A stretch of DNA of 64,000 bases from Candidatus Manganitrophaceae bacterium. Its GTDB lineage: Bacteria > Nitrospirota > Nitrospiria > SBBL01 > Manganitrophaceae. Within the stretch, counting starts at the first letter, position 1, and each line of letters begins with the position of its first letter. The notes beneath the pieces were generated by a model that was not told the DNA's origin, did not search any database, and saw only the letters and a list, made by a program, of their open reading frames with translations. Location: contig JACQEZ010000001.1 in NCBI GenBank assembly GCA_016200325.1, positions 248,001 through 312,000 of the forward strand, in the 5' to 3' direction. Positions 1 through 11,300 of this stretch are shown here, in pieces. The position numbers were made by a program, and so were the translations under genes.

Positions 1-619
1 GGAAAAAGAGTGGGTCGAGACGGTCCGTGGCTTCTACGAGCCGTTCAGCAAGAGTTTCGACCGCGCGGCGGTCGAGATGCGCGACGTCAAGCGGGAGGAG
101 ACCCCGACCGACCTGACCTGCGAGAAGTGCAGCAAGCCGATGGTGATCAAGTGGGGCCGATTCGGCCGCTTCATCGCCTGCTCCGGCTACCCCGACTGCA
201 AAAATACGAAGGAGTTCGTCGAGACCGACCACGGAGTCGAAGTGGTGGAGAAAGAGGTTGCGACGAACGAGGTTTGCGAGAAGTGCAGCAAGCCGATGGT
301 CATCAAAAACGGCCGGTACGGCCGCTTCATGGCCTGCTCCGGTTATCCCGAATGCGAGAACACCAAGGCGATCAGCACCGGCGTCACCTGTCCCGAAGAG
401 GGATGCGGCGGCAGCCTGATCGAAAAGCGGACCCGGCGGGGAAAGAACTTCTTCGCCTGCAATCGCTACCCGAAATGTAAATTCGCCCTCTGGGATCGTC
501 CGACCCCCCGCGCCTGCCCCGAATGCAAGGCGCCGTTCCTCCTCGAGAAGCGCGACTCGGGCGGCGGCGTGAAGGTCGTCTGCCGCAACGAAGAGTGCGG
601 CTACGAAGATGCCGGTTGA
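1..619 (+). CDS. topA: DNA topoisomerase I, C-terminal part (5' truncated by window)
   Basis: This is the 3' end of topA; the frame is open from base 2 with no start inside the window. Only the C-terminal zinc-binding tail is present: four successive Cys4-type modules, each beginning C-x-x-C or similar and ending with a C-x-x-x-x-x-C pattern (two begin CEKCSKPM, then a CPEEGC module and a final CPECKAPF module). Such repeated zinc ribbons follow the catalytic domains of type IA topoisomerases and contact single-stranded DNA. The catalytic tyrosine lies off the window. It is followed by trmFO in the same direction, an order I associate with Nitrospira-type chromosomes. Identification is firm. 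Confidence 0.93.
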   Translation, partial: EKEWVETVRGFYEPFSKSFDRAAVEMRDVKREETPTDLTCEKCSKPMVIKWGRFGRFIACSGYPDCKNTKEFVETDHGVEVVEKEVATNEVCEKCSKPMVIKNGRYGRFMACSGYPECENTKAISTGVTCPEEGCGGSLIEKRTRRGKNFFACNRYPKCKFALWDRPTPRACPECKAPFLLEKRDSGGGVKVVCRNEECGYEDAG

Positions 620-680
620 TTTTGTCTCTCTCCTTCCGTAGAATAAACAAACGCTCAGTGTAAAAACGACTTTTAACTGT

Positions 681-739
681 AGGGGCACGGTGAATCCCGA
701 AGCAAACGCTTCCGGGACCCTAAAGCGGGCCGTGCCCCT
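681..739. repeat. nested inverted repeat (REP-like) between topA and trmFO
   Basis: AGGGGCACGG at 681-690 pairs perfectly with CCGTGCCCCT at 730-739, and a second hairpin (TCCCG-AAGC around an AAAC loop, one bulge) sits inside it at 695-717. There is no T-run after it, so it is not a classical intrinsic terminator. It looks like a dispersed palindromic unit, but I see no second full copy in this window. Confidence 0.55.
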
Positions 740-748
740 CCTTATTTA

Positions 749-2128
749 ATGATAGGTATCGAATCGATCATGTCTGATACGGATAAGAAGCTCATCGTCA
801 TCGGCGGGGGCTTGGCCGGCTCCGAGGCGGCCTGGCAGGCGGCGCAGCGGGGGGTCTCGGTTGTCCTCTATGAAATGCGGCCGGTCCGGCAGACGCCGGC
901 GCATAAAACCGGAGATCTGGCCGAACTGGTCTGCAGCAATTCGCTCGGCTCGCTCGATCCGAACAGCGCGCCCGGCCTCTTGAAAGAAGAGATGCGGCGG
1001 CTCGGCTCGTTGATCGTCCGTTCGGGAGAGGCGGCGCGGGTTCCGGCCGGGGCGGCGCTCGCGGTCGACCGGGCGCTTTTCTCGAAGGAGATCACCGACG
1101 CGCTCCGGAGCCATCCAAAAATCACGATCTTGCATGAAGAGGTCAAAGAGATCCCGTCGGAGGGGGTGGTGGTGATGGCGACCGGCCCGCTGACGTCGGA
1201 CGGTTTGGGCGCGTCGCTTCGGATGTTGACCCGCGCCGACTATCTCTATTTCTTCGACGCCATCTCGCCGATCATCGATGCGGAGAGCATCAACACCGAC
1301 GTCGTCTTCCGCGCCTCCCGCTACGACAAGGGGGGGGATGACTACCTCAACTGCCCGATGGACGAGGCCCAATATGATGCCTTCTACGCCGCGCTGATGG
1401 GGGGAGAGAAGGTCGAGGCGAAGGAGTTTGAGAAGGTCCCCTATTTCGAAGGGTGTCTGCCGATCGAAGTGCTGGCGGAGCGGGGGCGGCTCACCCCGGT
1501 GTTCGGGCCGATGAAGCCGGTCGGCCTGGTCGATCCGAAGGGCGGCAAAGAGCCGTTCGCCGTCGTCCAGCTCCGGTCGGAGAACCAGTTCGGCAGCTGC
1601 TACAACATGGTCGGTTTTCAGACGAAGCTGAAGTGGCCGGAGCAGAAGCGGGTTTTCCGGATGATCCCCGGCTTGGAGCAGGCCGAATTTCTCCGGCTCG
1701 GAAGCCTCCACCGGAATACCTTTATCAATGCACCGCGGCTCCTGACCGAGACGCTCCAGATCCGGACCCGACCCGGTCTCTTCATGGCGGGCCAGATCGT
1801 CGGGGTCGAGGGGTATGTCGAGTCGGCGGCGATGGGCGGCTTGGCCGGAATCAATGCGGCGCGGCTCCTTCAGGGGGAGAAGACGGTGATCCCTCCGAAG
1901 ACGACTGCGCATGGGGCGCTGATTCAATACATCACACAGAGCCACCCCGCCTTCTTCCAGCCGATGAACACCAACTTCGGCCTCTTCCCACCGCTGGAAC
2001 AGACCGACAAAGCGGTGAAGGGAAAAATGAACAAAGCGCTTCGGCATCAGAAGGTGGTCGAGCGCGCCCTCGGAGATCTCGGCCAATGGATCGCGCAGTC
2101 GAAGATTTTACCCGATACCTCACGATAG
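749..2128 (+). CDS. trmFO: tRNA (uracil-5-)-methyltransferase, folate/FAD-dependent
   Basis: TrmFO makes ribothymidine at position 54 of tRNA using methylenetetrahydrofolate and FADH2. The N terminus carries the dinucleotide-binding glycine motif [13 protein letters not shown], and the family motifs [15 protein letters not shown] and [12 protein letters not shown] are present. At 459 residues it is full length. ATG at 749 is the first start; ATG at 770 (MSDTDKKL) is equally possible because neither has a clear Shine-Dalgarno. The end overlaps xerC by 43 bases, which indicates co-transcription with the xerC-hslVU block. Confidence 0.95.
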   Translation: MIGIESIMSDTDKKLIVIGGGLAGSEAAWQAAQRGVSVVLYEMRPVRQTPAHKTGDLAELVCSNSLGSLDPNSAPGLLKEEMRRLGSLIVRSGEAARVPAGAALAVDRALFSKEITDALRSHPKITILHEEVKEIPSEGVVVMATGPLTSDGLGASLRMLTRADYLYFFDAISPIIDAESINTDVVFRASRYDKGGDDYLNCPMDEAQYDAFYAALMGGEKVEAKEFEKVPYFEGCLPIEVLAERGRLTPVFGPMKPVGLVDPKGGKEPFAVVQLRSENQFGSCYNMVGFQTKLKWPEQKRVFRMIPGLEQAEFLRLGSLHRNTFINAPRLLTETLQIRTRPGLFMAGQIVGVEGYVESAAMGGLAGINAARLLQGEKTVIPPKTTAHGALIQYITQSHPAFFQPMNTNFGLFPPLEQTDKAVKGKMNKALRHQKVVERALGDLGQWIAQSKILPDTSR

Positions 2129-2997
2129 AACAAAACGCCTCGCCGCACACCTTGAGGAATTACCTCTCCGACCTGGAAAGGTTCTGTGCCTTTTTGGTAG
2201 GAGACCGGGGAAGAGAGCAATCGAAGCTGCCTTCTCTCGGTTCGATCGACCATTTGACCATCCGCGGCTACCTCGCCTTTCTCCAGAAGCAGGGGGCGAA
2301 GAAGACGACCGTTGCGCGGAAGCTCGCCGTCCTCCGGACCTTCTTTCAATATTTGGTTCGGGAAGGGCGGGTCTCGGTCAACCCCGCCAAGCGGGTGGCC
2401 AGCCCCAAACAGGAGAAACCGCTTCCGAAGTTTCTCACCGTCGACCAGGCCCAGGGGTTGATGACGGCGCCGGCCGGCGAGGGATGGCGCGTCTTGCGGG
2501 ACCGGGCGATCCTCGAAACATTCTATTCGAGCGGGATTCGGATTTCCGAGCTGGTCGGGCTGCAGCCGGACGATGTCGATTTCGTGTCGGGGATGGTGAA
2601 GGTGTTCGGAAAGGGACGAAAAGAGCGGATCGTTCCGATCGGCCGAAAGGCGCTCGAGGCGCTGCGCGTTTATTTGGCGGCCCGGCCTGCCGCGGCGGAG
2701 GGGCTTTTCTGCAACGCGCGGGGAGGACGGATCACGACCCGGAGCGTCGATCGGCTCGTCAAGAAATATGTCCGGCAGATCGACCAGCCGAACGCCGTTC
2801 CGCACAGCCTGCGCCATACCTTTGCGACCCATCTTTTGGAAGGGGGGGCCGACCTTCGGTCGGTCCAAGAGATGTTGGGACATGTCAGCCTTTCGACGAC
2901 GCAGCGGTATACCCACATTCAATTCGACCATCTGATGGCGGTGTATGACAAGGCCCATCCGCGGGGAGAGGGGAGCGACAGGAAGCGGGATGAGTAA
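2086..2997 (+). CDS. xerC: tyrosine recombinase XerC/XerD type
   Basis: This is a 303-residue site-specific recombinase of the type that resolves chromosome dimers at dif. An N-terminal SAM-like core-binding domain (about residues 1-90, with [13 protein letters not shown]) is followed by the catalytic domain, which shows the Arg in [12 protein letters not shown], the H-x-x-R motif [15 protein letters not shown], a second His in [10 protein letters not shown] and the tyrosine nucleophile in RYTHI. The frame is open further upstream, but ATG 2086 has GGAG 10 bases before it and gives the normal family length. The start lies inside the end of trmFO and the stop overlaps hslV. The choice of the name XerC over XerD rests on the neighbourhood. 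Confidence 0.92.
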   Translation: MDRAVEDFTRYLTIEQNASPHTLRNYLSDLERFCAFLVGDRGREQSKLPSLGSIDHLTIRGYLAFLQKQGAKKTTVARKLAVLRTFFQYLVREGRVSVNPAKRVASPKQEKPLPKFLTVDQAQGLMTAPAGEGWRVLRDRAILETFYSSGIRISELVGLQPDDVDFVSGMVKVFGKGRKERIVPIGRKALEALRVYLAARPAAAEGLFCNARGGRITTRSVDRLVKKYVRQIDQPNAVPHSLRHTFATHLLEGGADLRSVQEMLGHVSLSTTQRYTHIQFDHLMAVYDKAHPRGEGSDRKRDE

Positions 2998-3541
2998 CGA
3001 GTCGGAAGCAAGGCGGATTCGCTCGACCACCATTCTTTGCGTCCGGAAAGACGGGCGGGTGGCAATGGCGGGAGACGGCCAGGTGACGTTCGGCCAGACG
3101 GTGATGAAGCACAACGCCAAGAAGATCAGGCGGATCTATAATAATCAAATTCTCGCCGGCTTTGCCGGCGCCACCGCCGATGCCTTTACGCTCGTCGAGC
3201 GGTTCGAGGGAAAGCTGGAGCAATATCACGGCAACTTGGCAAGGGCGGCGGTCGAGCTGGCAAAAGATTGGCGGACCGATCGAATTTTAAGGCGGCTGGA
3301 GGCGTTCCTCGCAGTGGCCGACCGCGATCACTCGCTGATCGTCACCGGCACCGGCGACGTCGTCGAGCCGGAGGACGGGATCTTGGCGATCGGCTCGGGC
3401 GGCCCCTATGCGCAGGCGGCCGCGCGGGCGTTGGTGGAAAACTCTTCTCTCGATGCGCGAGGAATCGTCGAGAAGGCGATGGCGATCGCCGCCGACATTT
3501 GCATTTATACGAATCGAGAGATTATGATCGAGGAATTATAA
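2990..3541 (+). CDS. hslV: ATP-dependent protease subunit HslV (with N-terminal propeptide)
   Basis: HslV is the proteolytic ring of the HslUV (ClpYQ) protease. The N-terminal-nucleophile motif TTILCVR aligns with the mature start of other HslV proteins, and [10 protein letters not shown] and the GSGGPYA loop are present. Here the catalytic Thr is residue 13, preceded by [12 protein letters not shown], so the nucleophile must be exposed by removing about 12 residues and not just Met. The start codon at 2990 overlaps the xerC stop in an ATGAGTAA arrangement, supporting translational coupling. A later in-frame Met next to the Thr is not present. Confidence 0.95.
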   Translation: MSNESEARRIRSTTILCVRKDGRVAMAGDGQVTFGQTVMKHNAKKIRRIYNNQILAGFAGATADAFTLVERFEGKLEQYHGNLARAAVELAKDWRTDRILRRLEAFLAVADRDHSLIVTGTGDVVEPEDGILAIGSGGPYAQAAARALVENSSLDARGIVEKAMAIAADICIYTNREIMIEEL

Positions 3542-3647
3542 CGCGGTCGGCTCCGGTGAGTGTGGCGTGTCGCAGATGAGTCAATCGGGATCAACAGATC
3601 GCCTGAACCGGCTGCAGAGGTCAAGATAAAAGGGGTGATTTCTAGAA

Positions 3648-5033
3648 ATGATGTTCGCTGACGATTACAGCCATTTGATTCCACGGAAAATTGTCGAAGA
3701 GCTCGACAAATATATCATCGGCCAGCGCGAGGCGAAGCGGATGGTCGCGGTCGCGCTGCGAAACCGCTGGCGGCGCCAGCACCTGCCGCCGGAATTGCGC
3801 GACGAGGTCCTCCCGAAAAATATCATCATGATCGGCCCGACCGGGGTCGGAAAGACGGAGATCTCGCGCCGCCTCGCCAAGCTCGCCGGCGCCCCCTTCA
3901 TTAAGGTCGAGGCGTCGAAATTTACCGAGGTCGGCTATGTCGGCCGGGATGTCGAGTCGATGGTACGCGATCTCGTCGAGCTCTCGGTCAATATGGTCAA
4001 GGCCCAGCATGGCGAAACGGTGAAGGAGAAGGCGGCGAAGCTTGCTGAAGATCGCCTCCTCGATCTCCTCCTTCCTCCCCCCGCCGCGGCGCATGTGCCC
4101 GGTATTTTCAGCGAGACGCGGGAAGCGGCGGCCCCCGCCTATTCCGAATCGTACGAGCAGAGCCGGGAGAAGCTCCGGCAACAGCTCAAAGACGGAAAGT
4201 TGAACGAGCGGGCCGTTGAGCTGGAGGTAAAAGACAAAGGGATGCCGCCGATCGGGGTGATCTCGAACGTCGGAATGGAAGACCTGGAGTCGAACCTCCG
4301 GGAGATGCTCGGCAACATGATGCCGGGGAAAAAGAAGAAGCGGCGGGTCAAAGTCCCTGAGGCGCTTACGCTCCTCGCCCAAGACGAGTCGCATAAGCTG
4401 ATCGACATGGACGAGGTGGTGCGCGCTGCCGTCCAGCAGGCCGAGAACGCCGGGATTATTTTCGTCGACGAGATCGACAAGATCGCGAGCCGAGAGAAAG
4501 GGGCCGGCCCCGACGTCTCCCGCGAAGGGGTTCAGCGCGATCTCCTCCCGATCGTCGAAGGCTCGACGGTGAACACCAAATACGGCCCCGTGAAGACCGA
4601 CCATATTCTCTTTATCGCTGCCGGCGCGTTTCACACCGCCAAGCCGTCCGATTTGATCCCGGAGCTGCAGGGGCGCTTTCCGATCCGGGTGGAGCTGACC
4701 TCGTTGGGAAGGGAGGAGTTCGTCCGGATCTTGACCGAGCCGCAGAATGCGCTCACCCGGCAGTATGTGGCGCTCCTGGAGACCGAGGGAATCCATCTTG
4801 AGTTCACCCGCGACGCGATCGAAGAGATCGCGGCGACCGCGGTGAGCGTCAACGAGCGGGCGGAGAACATCGGCGCCCGACGCCTCTTCACGATCATGGA
4901 GCGGCTGCTCGATCAGATCTCCTTCGAGGCGCCGGAGATGACCGAGAAAAAGGTGATCATCGACGCCAAACATGTCCAAGAGCGGATGCGGGATGTCGTG
5001 AAAGACGAAGACCTCAGCCGGTATATTTTGTAA
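3648..5033 (+). CDS. hslU: ATP-dependent protease ATPase subunit HslU
   Basis: HslU is the AAA+ unfoldase that feeds HslV. The 461-residue protein has the N-terminal IIGQREAKR motif, the Walker A GPTGVGKT (about residue 66), the pore loop GYVGRDVES, the intermediate I-domain (about 110-245) and the Walker [12 protein letters not shown] (about 270). The C-terminal tail SRYIL is the kind that inserts into HslV. It lies 106 bases after hslV, and the gap contains nothing I recognise. Confidence 0.97.
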   Translation: MMFADDYSHLIPRKIVEELDKYIIGQREAKRMVAVALRNRWRRQHLPPELRDEVLPKNIIMIGPTGVGKTEISRRLAKLAGAPFIKVEASKFTEVGYVGRDVESMVRDLVELSVNMVKAQHGETVKEKAAKLAEDRLLDLLLPPPAAAHVPGIFSETREAAAPAYSESYEQSREKLRQQLKDGKLNERAVELEVKDKGMPPIGVISNVGMEDLESNLREMLGNMMPGKKKKRRVKVPEALTLLAQDESHKLIDMDEVVRAAVQQAENAGIIFVDEIDKIASREKGAGPDVSREGVQRDLLPIVEGSTVNTKYGPVKTDHILFIAAGAFHTAKPSDLIPELQGRFPIRVELTSLGREEFVRILTEPQNALTRQYVALLETEGIHLEFTRDAIEEIAATAVSVNERAENIGARRLFTIMERLLDQISFEAPEMTEKKVIIDAKHVQERMRDVVKDEDLSRYIL

Positions 5034-5035
5034 AC

Positions 5036-5108
5036 ATGAACAAGGAGTCAGAAGTCAGACGGGAAAGAAGATATCTTTTCTTCTGAATTCTGTCTTCTAA
5101 ATTCTGGT
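5036..5108. repeat. dispersed imperfect inverted repeat, GTCAGAAGTCAG family
   Basis: The gap between hslU and the next gene is filled by a GTCAGAAGTCAG unit followed, after a short AT-rich centre, by TTCTGAATTCTG and TTCTAAATTCTGG, which are roughly its complement. The same unit recurs at about 30764-30850. It looks like a short non-coding palindromic element that is scattered in the genome. Confidence 0.6.
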
Positions 5109-5113
5109 TTTAT

Positions 5114-6363
<1,250 letters not shown>

Positions 6364-6365
<2 letters not shown>

Positions 6366-6401
6366 TGGAAAAGGGGAGATAAACTTCTCTCCCCTTCCAT
6401 T
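6364..6401. terminator. hairpin between convergent argB and BON gene
   Basis: An imperfect inverted repeat (AATGG...CCATT with AAGGGGAGA/TCTCCCCTT inside) begins at the argB stop codon. It sits between convergent genes, the usual place for a two-way terminator, but it has no clear T-run on either side. Confidence 0.45.
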
Positions 6402-6465
6402 AAAGATATCGAGAGATCGGTCCGCGTACGCGCTATTCCTAACAGACCTCTCCGTTCCCTCACAT

Positions 6466-7023
6466 TCAGTTGTTCGTAAAGCGCGCCCCGTCCACGGTTG
6501 TATTATCGACCACATTCTTGACCCCATTCGAGGTCACGGTCATCTGATTAATGACCGCCTTCACCCCTTTGACCTCTTTGACATATTGGGCGATCAGATC
6601 CCTTTCCGTTTCGCTGGCCGCCTCGCCCTGCAGGGTGACAATCCCATTTTCGGCATCCACTTTCGTCTTCCGGGCATTCAGATTTCGATTGAACAACAGC
6701 GCTGATTTCACGCTGGTGACGAGCCATGCCTCATCTCCACCCTTGAGCTTGAGCTGATTGTCGACCCGTTCGACATCCGGCAATAAGGCGATGGTCAGCT
6801 CGGCCAACGAGCGGTGGTGCTCCTCTGCGACGGTGCCGACCAAGGTCACGACCCCGTTTTTTGCGTGGACTTCAATCGCGTCATCCTTCAGATAATTTTT
6901 AAACACATACGACTTCCTTACGTCCGACTCGATCCGATCGTCCGTAGAGGCGTGCAGCGGCGCCGCGGAGATCAAGAGCGCCGCCAAGGCCGCCGTCAGA
7001 GTGAATAAATGGATGGTTTTCAT
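6466..7023 (-). CDS. periplasmic BON-domain protein (OsmY-like)
   Basis: A signal peptide (MKTIHLF followed by a hydrophobic stretch ending PLHA) precedes two BON domains, about residues 30-95 and 100-165, each with the typical V-x-x-x-G-x-V-T-L-x-G core (NGVVTLVGTV and NGIVTLQGEA). BON domains bind phospholipid or stabilise the envelope under stress. ATG 7023 is chosen because AAGGAG lies 7 bases upstream. It lies 51 bases after a 26-codon membrane peptide on the same strand, and both are served by the promoter at 7200-7228. The exact role is unknown. Confidence 0.88.
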   Translation of the reverse strand: MKTIHLFTLTAALAALLISAAPLHASTDDRIESDVRKSYVFKNYLKDDAIEVHAKNGVVTLVGTVAEEHHRSLAELTIALLPDVERVDNQLKLKGGDEAWLVTSVKSALLFNRNLNARKTKVDAENGIVTLQGEAASETERDLIAQYVKEVKGVKAVINQMTVTSNGVKNVVDNTTVDGARFTNN

Positions 7024-7074
7024 AGACGTCTCCTTTTGTGATTGCTGGGGTAGACCTTGCGTCAAAAGGAAAGA

Positions 7075-7155
7075 TCAGAACACGCGTGTGAACAAGATCC
7101 AAATTAAAATTAAACTGAACGGAACGCCTAACAGCCATGCCAACAAATATCCCAT
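7075..7155 (-). CDS. 26-residue membrane peptide upstream of BON gene
   Basis: ATG 7155 is preceded by a strong AAGGAG at ideal spacing and opens 26 codons ending in TGA. The peptide starts MGYLLAWLLGVPF and is almost entirely hydrophobic, with one C-terminal Arg, consistent with a single membrane span. The good ribosome site, the promoter just upstream and the compact spacing to the BON gene argue for a real gene. Function unknown. Confidence 0.72.
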   Translation of the reverse strand: MGYLLAWLLGVPFSLILIWILFTRVF

Positions 7156-7199
7156 TGTTTATCTCCTTAAAATTAGGTTCGATAAAGCGACCTATTGTG

Positions 7200-7228
7200 C
7201 CTATATTAATTAGCAATAAAAGTGCCAA
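7200..7228 (-). promoter_or_regulatory. sigma-70 promoter for membrane peptide/BON operon
   Basis: Reading the minus strand, TTGGCA (7228-7223), a 17-base spacer and TATAGG (7205-7200) precede the peptide start by about 45 bases. The remaining 7229-7437 stretch shows no other feature I can support. Confidence 0.6.
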
Positions 7229-7437
7229 GGTCGAAGGTCAAAAGAGAGATCCAGGTCACTCCATCCCCAATGGCTGCTGAAAACTTTTGCAGATAATGAA
7301 CGTTGCCGTTTTATCTCAAGGGGACTTCGAATGCCGGCGAAGGATATCACCTAGGCGGGATGATGATTTTTAGTGAAGGTCAAGAAAGGGTGAAGAGAGA
7401 TCGTTGAATTTCGGAGGGAAGCGATGCTGCAACCGCG

Positions 7438-8238
7438 TTACGGCGATTTTGCGCAGCGGAAACCCAAGTCGGCGTAGCCCTCTTCGGGAGGGATTGACGA
7501 GCGGTAGGTGGTTCGATAAAAGAGGGGAAGGGAGAAATGTCCTTGCCCCCCCCATCCTCCGCCGCGGAAGACCTTTTGCTTCTCTCCGAAATTGGGGCTC
7601 TTGTAGGTCGAGCCGGGGTAGGGCTGATACCAGTCGGCGGTCCATTCCCAGACGTTCCCCGCCATATCCAACGCCCCATAGGGGCTTGCCCCCGCCTTGA
7701 ACGACCCGACCGGGACGATGTCGCCGTAGCCGGAGTCTCCCGCATTTAGTTTTTTATTATCGTAGGTATTTCCCCATGGAAACTCGCGGCCGTCGGTGCC
7801 GCGCGCCGCCTTTTCCCACTCCGCCTCGGTCGGGAGGCGCTTCCCGACCCAATGGCAGTAGCGGTCGGCGTCGTACCAGTTCACATCGGTGACCGGATGA
7901 TTTTCCCGGCCCGGCGGGACGCTTCGAATATAGAAGTAGCCGGGGGGGCGGGAGCGGGTGGCATCGATAAAGGCTTTGTATTGGGCGTTGGTCACCTCTT
8001 GGCGGTCGATATAGAAAAGAGGAAGATGTACCTTGTGCTGCGGGTGCTCGTCGAGGTACCACGGTTTGGCGCTTCCGAACTCTTCCCCCTGGCGGTCGGC
8101 ATCGACCTTGTCGCTGCCGCGAATAAATTCACCGGCCGAGACCGCGACCATTTCGGGAGGGGGAGGCGGAACGCGGAGAAAACAGCCCGATAAGATCAAG
8201 CCAAAAAGGGCGATGGCGGAGAAGGATGCTCGAATCAT
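7438..8238 (-). CDS. SUMF1/FGE-like lipoprotein, lacking the catalytic cysteines
   Basis: A lipoprotein signal (hydrophobic run, lipobox LILSGC) precedes a formylglycine-generating-enzyme-like domain with the landmarks GEFIRGSD, EVTNAQYKAF, WYDADRYCHWVGKRLPTEAEWEKAARG and GNVWEWTADWY, ending GFRCAKSP. True FGE has two active-site cysteines in a LCH...YCRRYR segment; here that segment reads GGQGHFSLPLFYRT, so oxidase activity is unlikely and a structural or binding role is more plausible. A paralogue sharing the block PWYLDEHPQ lies at the end of the cytochrome cluster (37623-38444). ATG 8238 is taken because a consensus promoter lies just 7 bases before it, which excludes the longer frame. 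Confidence 0.87.
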   Translation of the reverse strand: MIRASFSAIALFGLILSGCFLRVPPPPPEMVAVSAGEFIRGSDKVDADRQGEEFGSAKPWYLDEHPQHKVHLPLFYIDRQEVTNAQYKAFIDATRSRPPGYFYIRSVPPGRENHPVTDVNWYDADRYCHWVGKRLPTEAEWEKAARGTDGREFPWGNTYDNKKLNAGDSGYGDIVPVGSFKAGASPYGALDMAGNVWEWTADWYQPYPGSTYKSPNFGEKQKVFRGGGWGGQGHFSLPLFYRTTYRSSIPPEEGYADLGFRCAKSP

Positions 8239-8245
8239 GGCGGCG

Positions 8246-8274
8246 ATTATAGTGAGTTTGCCGGAAGGGGTCAA
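8246..8274 (-). promoter_or_regulatory. consensus promoter for SUMF1-like gene, implying leaderless mRNA
   Basis: On the minus strand TTGACC (8274-8269), 17 bases, then a perfect TATAAT (8251-8246). Only 7 bases separate the -10 box from the ATG at 8238, so transcription should begin at or next to the start codon. Confidence 0.7.
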
Positions 8275-8395
8275 GGGGAGGAGGGGGGGTGGGTGATCGG
8301 GGAACGCGCCGCGTCGGTTCCTTTACGACTTATTCGTCCTGAGGAGATTGCCCGATTTGGTTCTGCATTTCGGTCTGCTGATTTCTGGCGTCGGT

Positions 8396-11300
8396 TTAGG
8401 ACGATTTTTCTCTTTTTTGGAATGATCCGGCCGGCGTCTCGGCTCCGGCGAGCGGATCTTCCAGATAAGGGAGGAAGATGATGAAGCAAGACCCTTTTCC
8501 CAACTCGCTCTGAACTTCCACGGTCCCCTCAATCAGGAGGAGCGATTTCTTGACAATGGCGAGGCCGAGGCCGGTTCCCTCCACCGATCGGGTGAGTGAG
8601 CCGTCGATCTGCCGGAACGGATCGAAAATGGTCGGGAGGTCTTCTTTTTTCATTCCGATGCCGGTGTCTTCGATCGAGAGGAGAATGCCGCGCGGCGTCG
8701 TTTTTTCCCGAACCGTTATCGTGATGGTTCCCTTTTCCGTAAATTTAATGGCATTGGAGAGAAGGTTGAGGAAAACTTGCTGGACGCGCAGCGGATCGCT
8801 CCGCAGCGGGGAGAGGGTTTGCGGCAGGCGCCAACGGACATCGATCCGCTTTTCGCCGAGAAGCGGCTTGATATCTTCAAACACCTCAAGAAGGAGGTGT
8901 TTGAGATCGAATTCCTCCGCGGCGGTCTCGACCTTTCCCGCTTCAATCTTGGAGAGGTCGAGCAGGTTGTTGATCAACGACAGCAGCGAGTGGGCGTTGC
9001 GCTGCACACTGCTCAATGACTGGGTCTGACGCCCTTCCAGCGGTCCATAGAGCTCCGCCAAGAGAAGATGGGTGTAGCCGATAATCGCATTGAGCGGCGT
9101 CCTCAGCTCGTGCGAGACATTCGAGAGGAACTCGGTTTTGAGCCGGCTTGCCTCCTCTGCCTCCTTTTTCTTTTCGGTTAACTCCTCGAAGAGGCGCGCA
9201 TTCTCGATAAAGGGGGCGAGGTGATTGGCGAACGGGAGCAGGGAGTCGACGCGTGCCTCGGAGAATTCTTCCGCCCGATCGCTTTTGAGATTCAGGGTGG
9301 CGATCGCCTTTCCCCTCAACATCACCGGGAGGATCGCATACGATCGGATCCCCTCCCCGAAGAGGAAGCGATCTTCCCGATAGATCTGAGAGGCGGTCAG
9401 GTCGGAGCAGATTAAAGGCCGCTGGTGAGAGAGAACCGAATAAATGGCGGAATTCTCCTGGGGCCACCGGGCCATCCCCGTATCCCGGTCCGAATGGACG
9501 ATCCGAAGCAGGCGGACCTCTTTATACGCTTCATCCAATAACCCGATGCTGAGTCGGCTGAAGGGGAGATGGCGTTTGAGCCCTTCCGAGATGTGGAAGA
9601 AGATCTGATCCAGATTTCGACTCAGGCTGATCTCCTTCGTCAGCAGGGCGAACTGATCGTTGAGGGCGGCCGCCTCGGCATGCAATCGGTCGTTCTCGAT
9701 CGCAATCGCCGCATACCGTGCCAGAATCTCAATCGTCTTTCCGTCTTCATGATCGAGGGTCCTCCCGCGTCGCTTCGTCTGTAGAAAGAGGATCCCGACC
9801 GCCTCTCCCCGAACGAGGATCGGCGCGCCGATCGCCGACTGAATCGTTCGTCCCTGAGAAAAAGGGAGGCTCTCGAAGAGGCTTGGATGATCTTCGATGG
9901 TCATCGTCCGCTTTTCCCTCAGGATCGGCTCGGTGACCTCGTTTGCTTCGAACGACCGGCCGATCTGCGCGGCGGGATCGCCCATAAATACCTGCAGCAG
10001 CAGCCCCGGACGCTCGCGCTGTCGCAGGAGGATGCCTCCTTCTTCCATCTCCATCAGTGCGCAGCCGCGCTGGACGACGAGGTCCAGCACCGCCCGTCGA
10101 TTCGACTCGGCCCCGATCTCTTGGGCGATCTCCCGCAAGGTTTCGGTCCGCGCCAGGTGCCGCTCCCGCTCCTCGATCCATTTTAAATGCAGGACGGCGC
10201 TGGCCGCCTCGGTGGCGATGGCGGAGAGGATTTCGATTTCCTGGGGGGGAAAGGGGCCCGATTTGGAGAAGTAGACGGCCAGCACGCCGTAGACCTCCTC
10301 CTGAAAGAGGAGGGGAACGGCGATGAGCGACGCAAAGCCGAACCGGATCGCCTCTTCCCGAAGCGGGAGCGGGATGCTTTTTTCCGATTCGAGATGGGGG
10401 ACGGTGATCGCCCGTCGCTCGCGGATGGCAAGGAGCGCAGGACTCTCCTCTCCGGTCGTCGCAATCTTAAAGGCCTCGGCAAAAAAGGGAATCTCGACCG
10501 GTGGAACCTGATAGGCTCCCTTCGGCACCAGGGTCTTTTCCTCTTTCAGGAGGAGAACGGCAAAACCTCCCCGTACCGCTTCGGCCGCAATCTGCGCCAA
10601 GTGGTGGAGGACCTCCTGGGGAGACATTTCAGAAGAGACCGCATAGACCATCTTATGCAGAAGGGCCTGCCGCCGCGCCTGTTCGTTCGAGTGTTGAAAA
10701 AGCCGGGCATTGGCGATCGCCGCCGCGGCATGCTGGGCGAGCATCACGGCGAGCGCCTGCTCGGTTTCCGTGATGACTTTGTTCGGTTGAGAGGTTCCCA
10801 TATTGAAGGCGCCGATCACCTCCCCTTTCCAGAAGATCGGTGTTCCCATGTGGCTCTTTAGATTCAGCGTTGTGATCCCCATCATCGGCTGATTCATCGA
10901 GATGTAGTCGTGAATAATGACGATCTTCTTCTCCTCCGCCACCCGGCCGGCCAGCCCTTCCCCCCTTCGGAGTTTCTGCCCCACGATCTCTTGTGGAAGG
11001 TTGGCGACGGCCCGCATCACGAATGCCTCCTCCTCCGGATCCCACAGGAGAAAGCCGGCGACCTCGAAGTCGAGGAGGCGCAGCCCCTCGGAGAGGATCA
11101 TCTGGAGGAGCCGATTGAGTTCCAACTCCGCCGTAAGGCCGTGGCTGATCTGCTGCAAGGTCTGGAGATGGGAGGCGAACCGACCCCGCTCTATCGCAAG
11201 GGTCCGCTCCCGGAGAAAGTCTTGCTCTTTTTGGCGGGAGAGGAGGTAGACGGTGACGCCGACCGGTAAATAAAGGAAGCAGAAGACAACTTCCGACGCC

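Noticed and set aside
746-2086. Long open frame on the minus strand opposite trmFO
   Set aside because: GC-rich third positions keep the opposite strand open; the peptide is Arg/Pro-rich, has no recognisable motif and trmFO is certain.
2086-2997. Integrase of a mobile element
   Set aside because: It is embedded and translationally coupled in the trmFO-xerC-hslVU housekeeping run, with no attachment site or cargo, so it is the chromosomal Xer recombinase.
3642-4979. 445-codon open frame opposite hslU
   Set aside because: It mirrors hslU exactly, is Arg/Asp/His-rich and shows no family features; it is a shadow.
7438-8238. True formylglycine-generating enzyme
   Set aside because: The catalytic Cys pair segment is replaced and no sulfatase gene is in the window.
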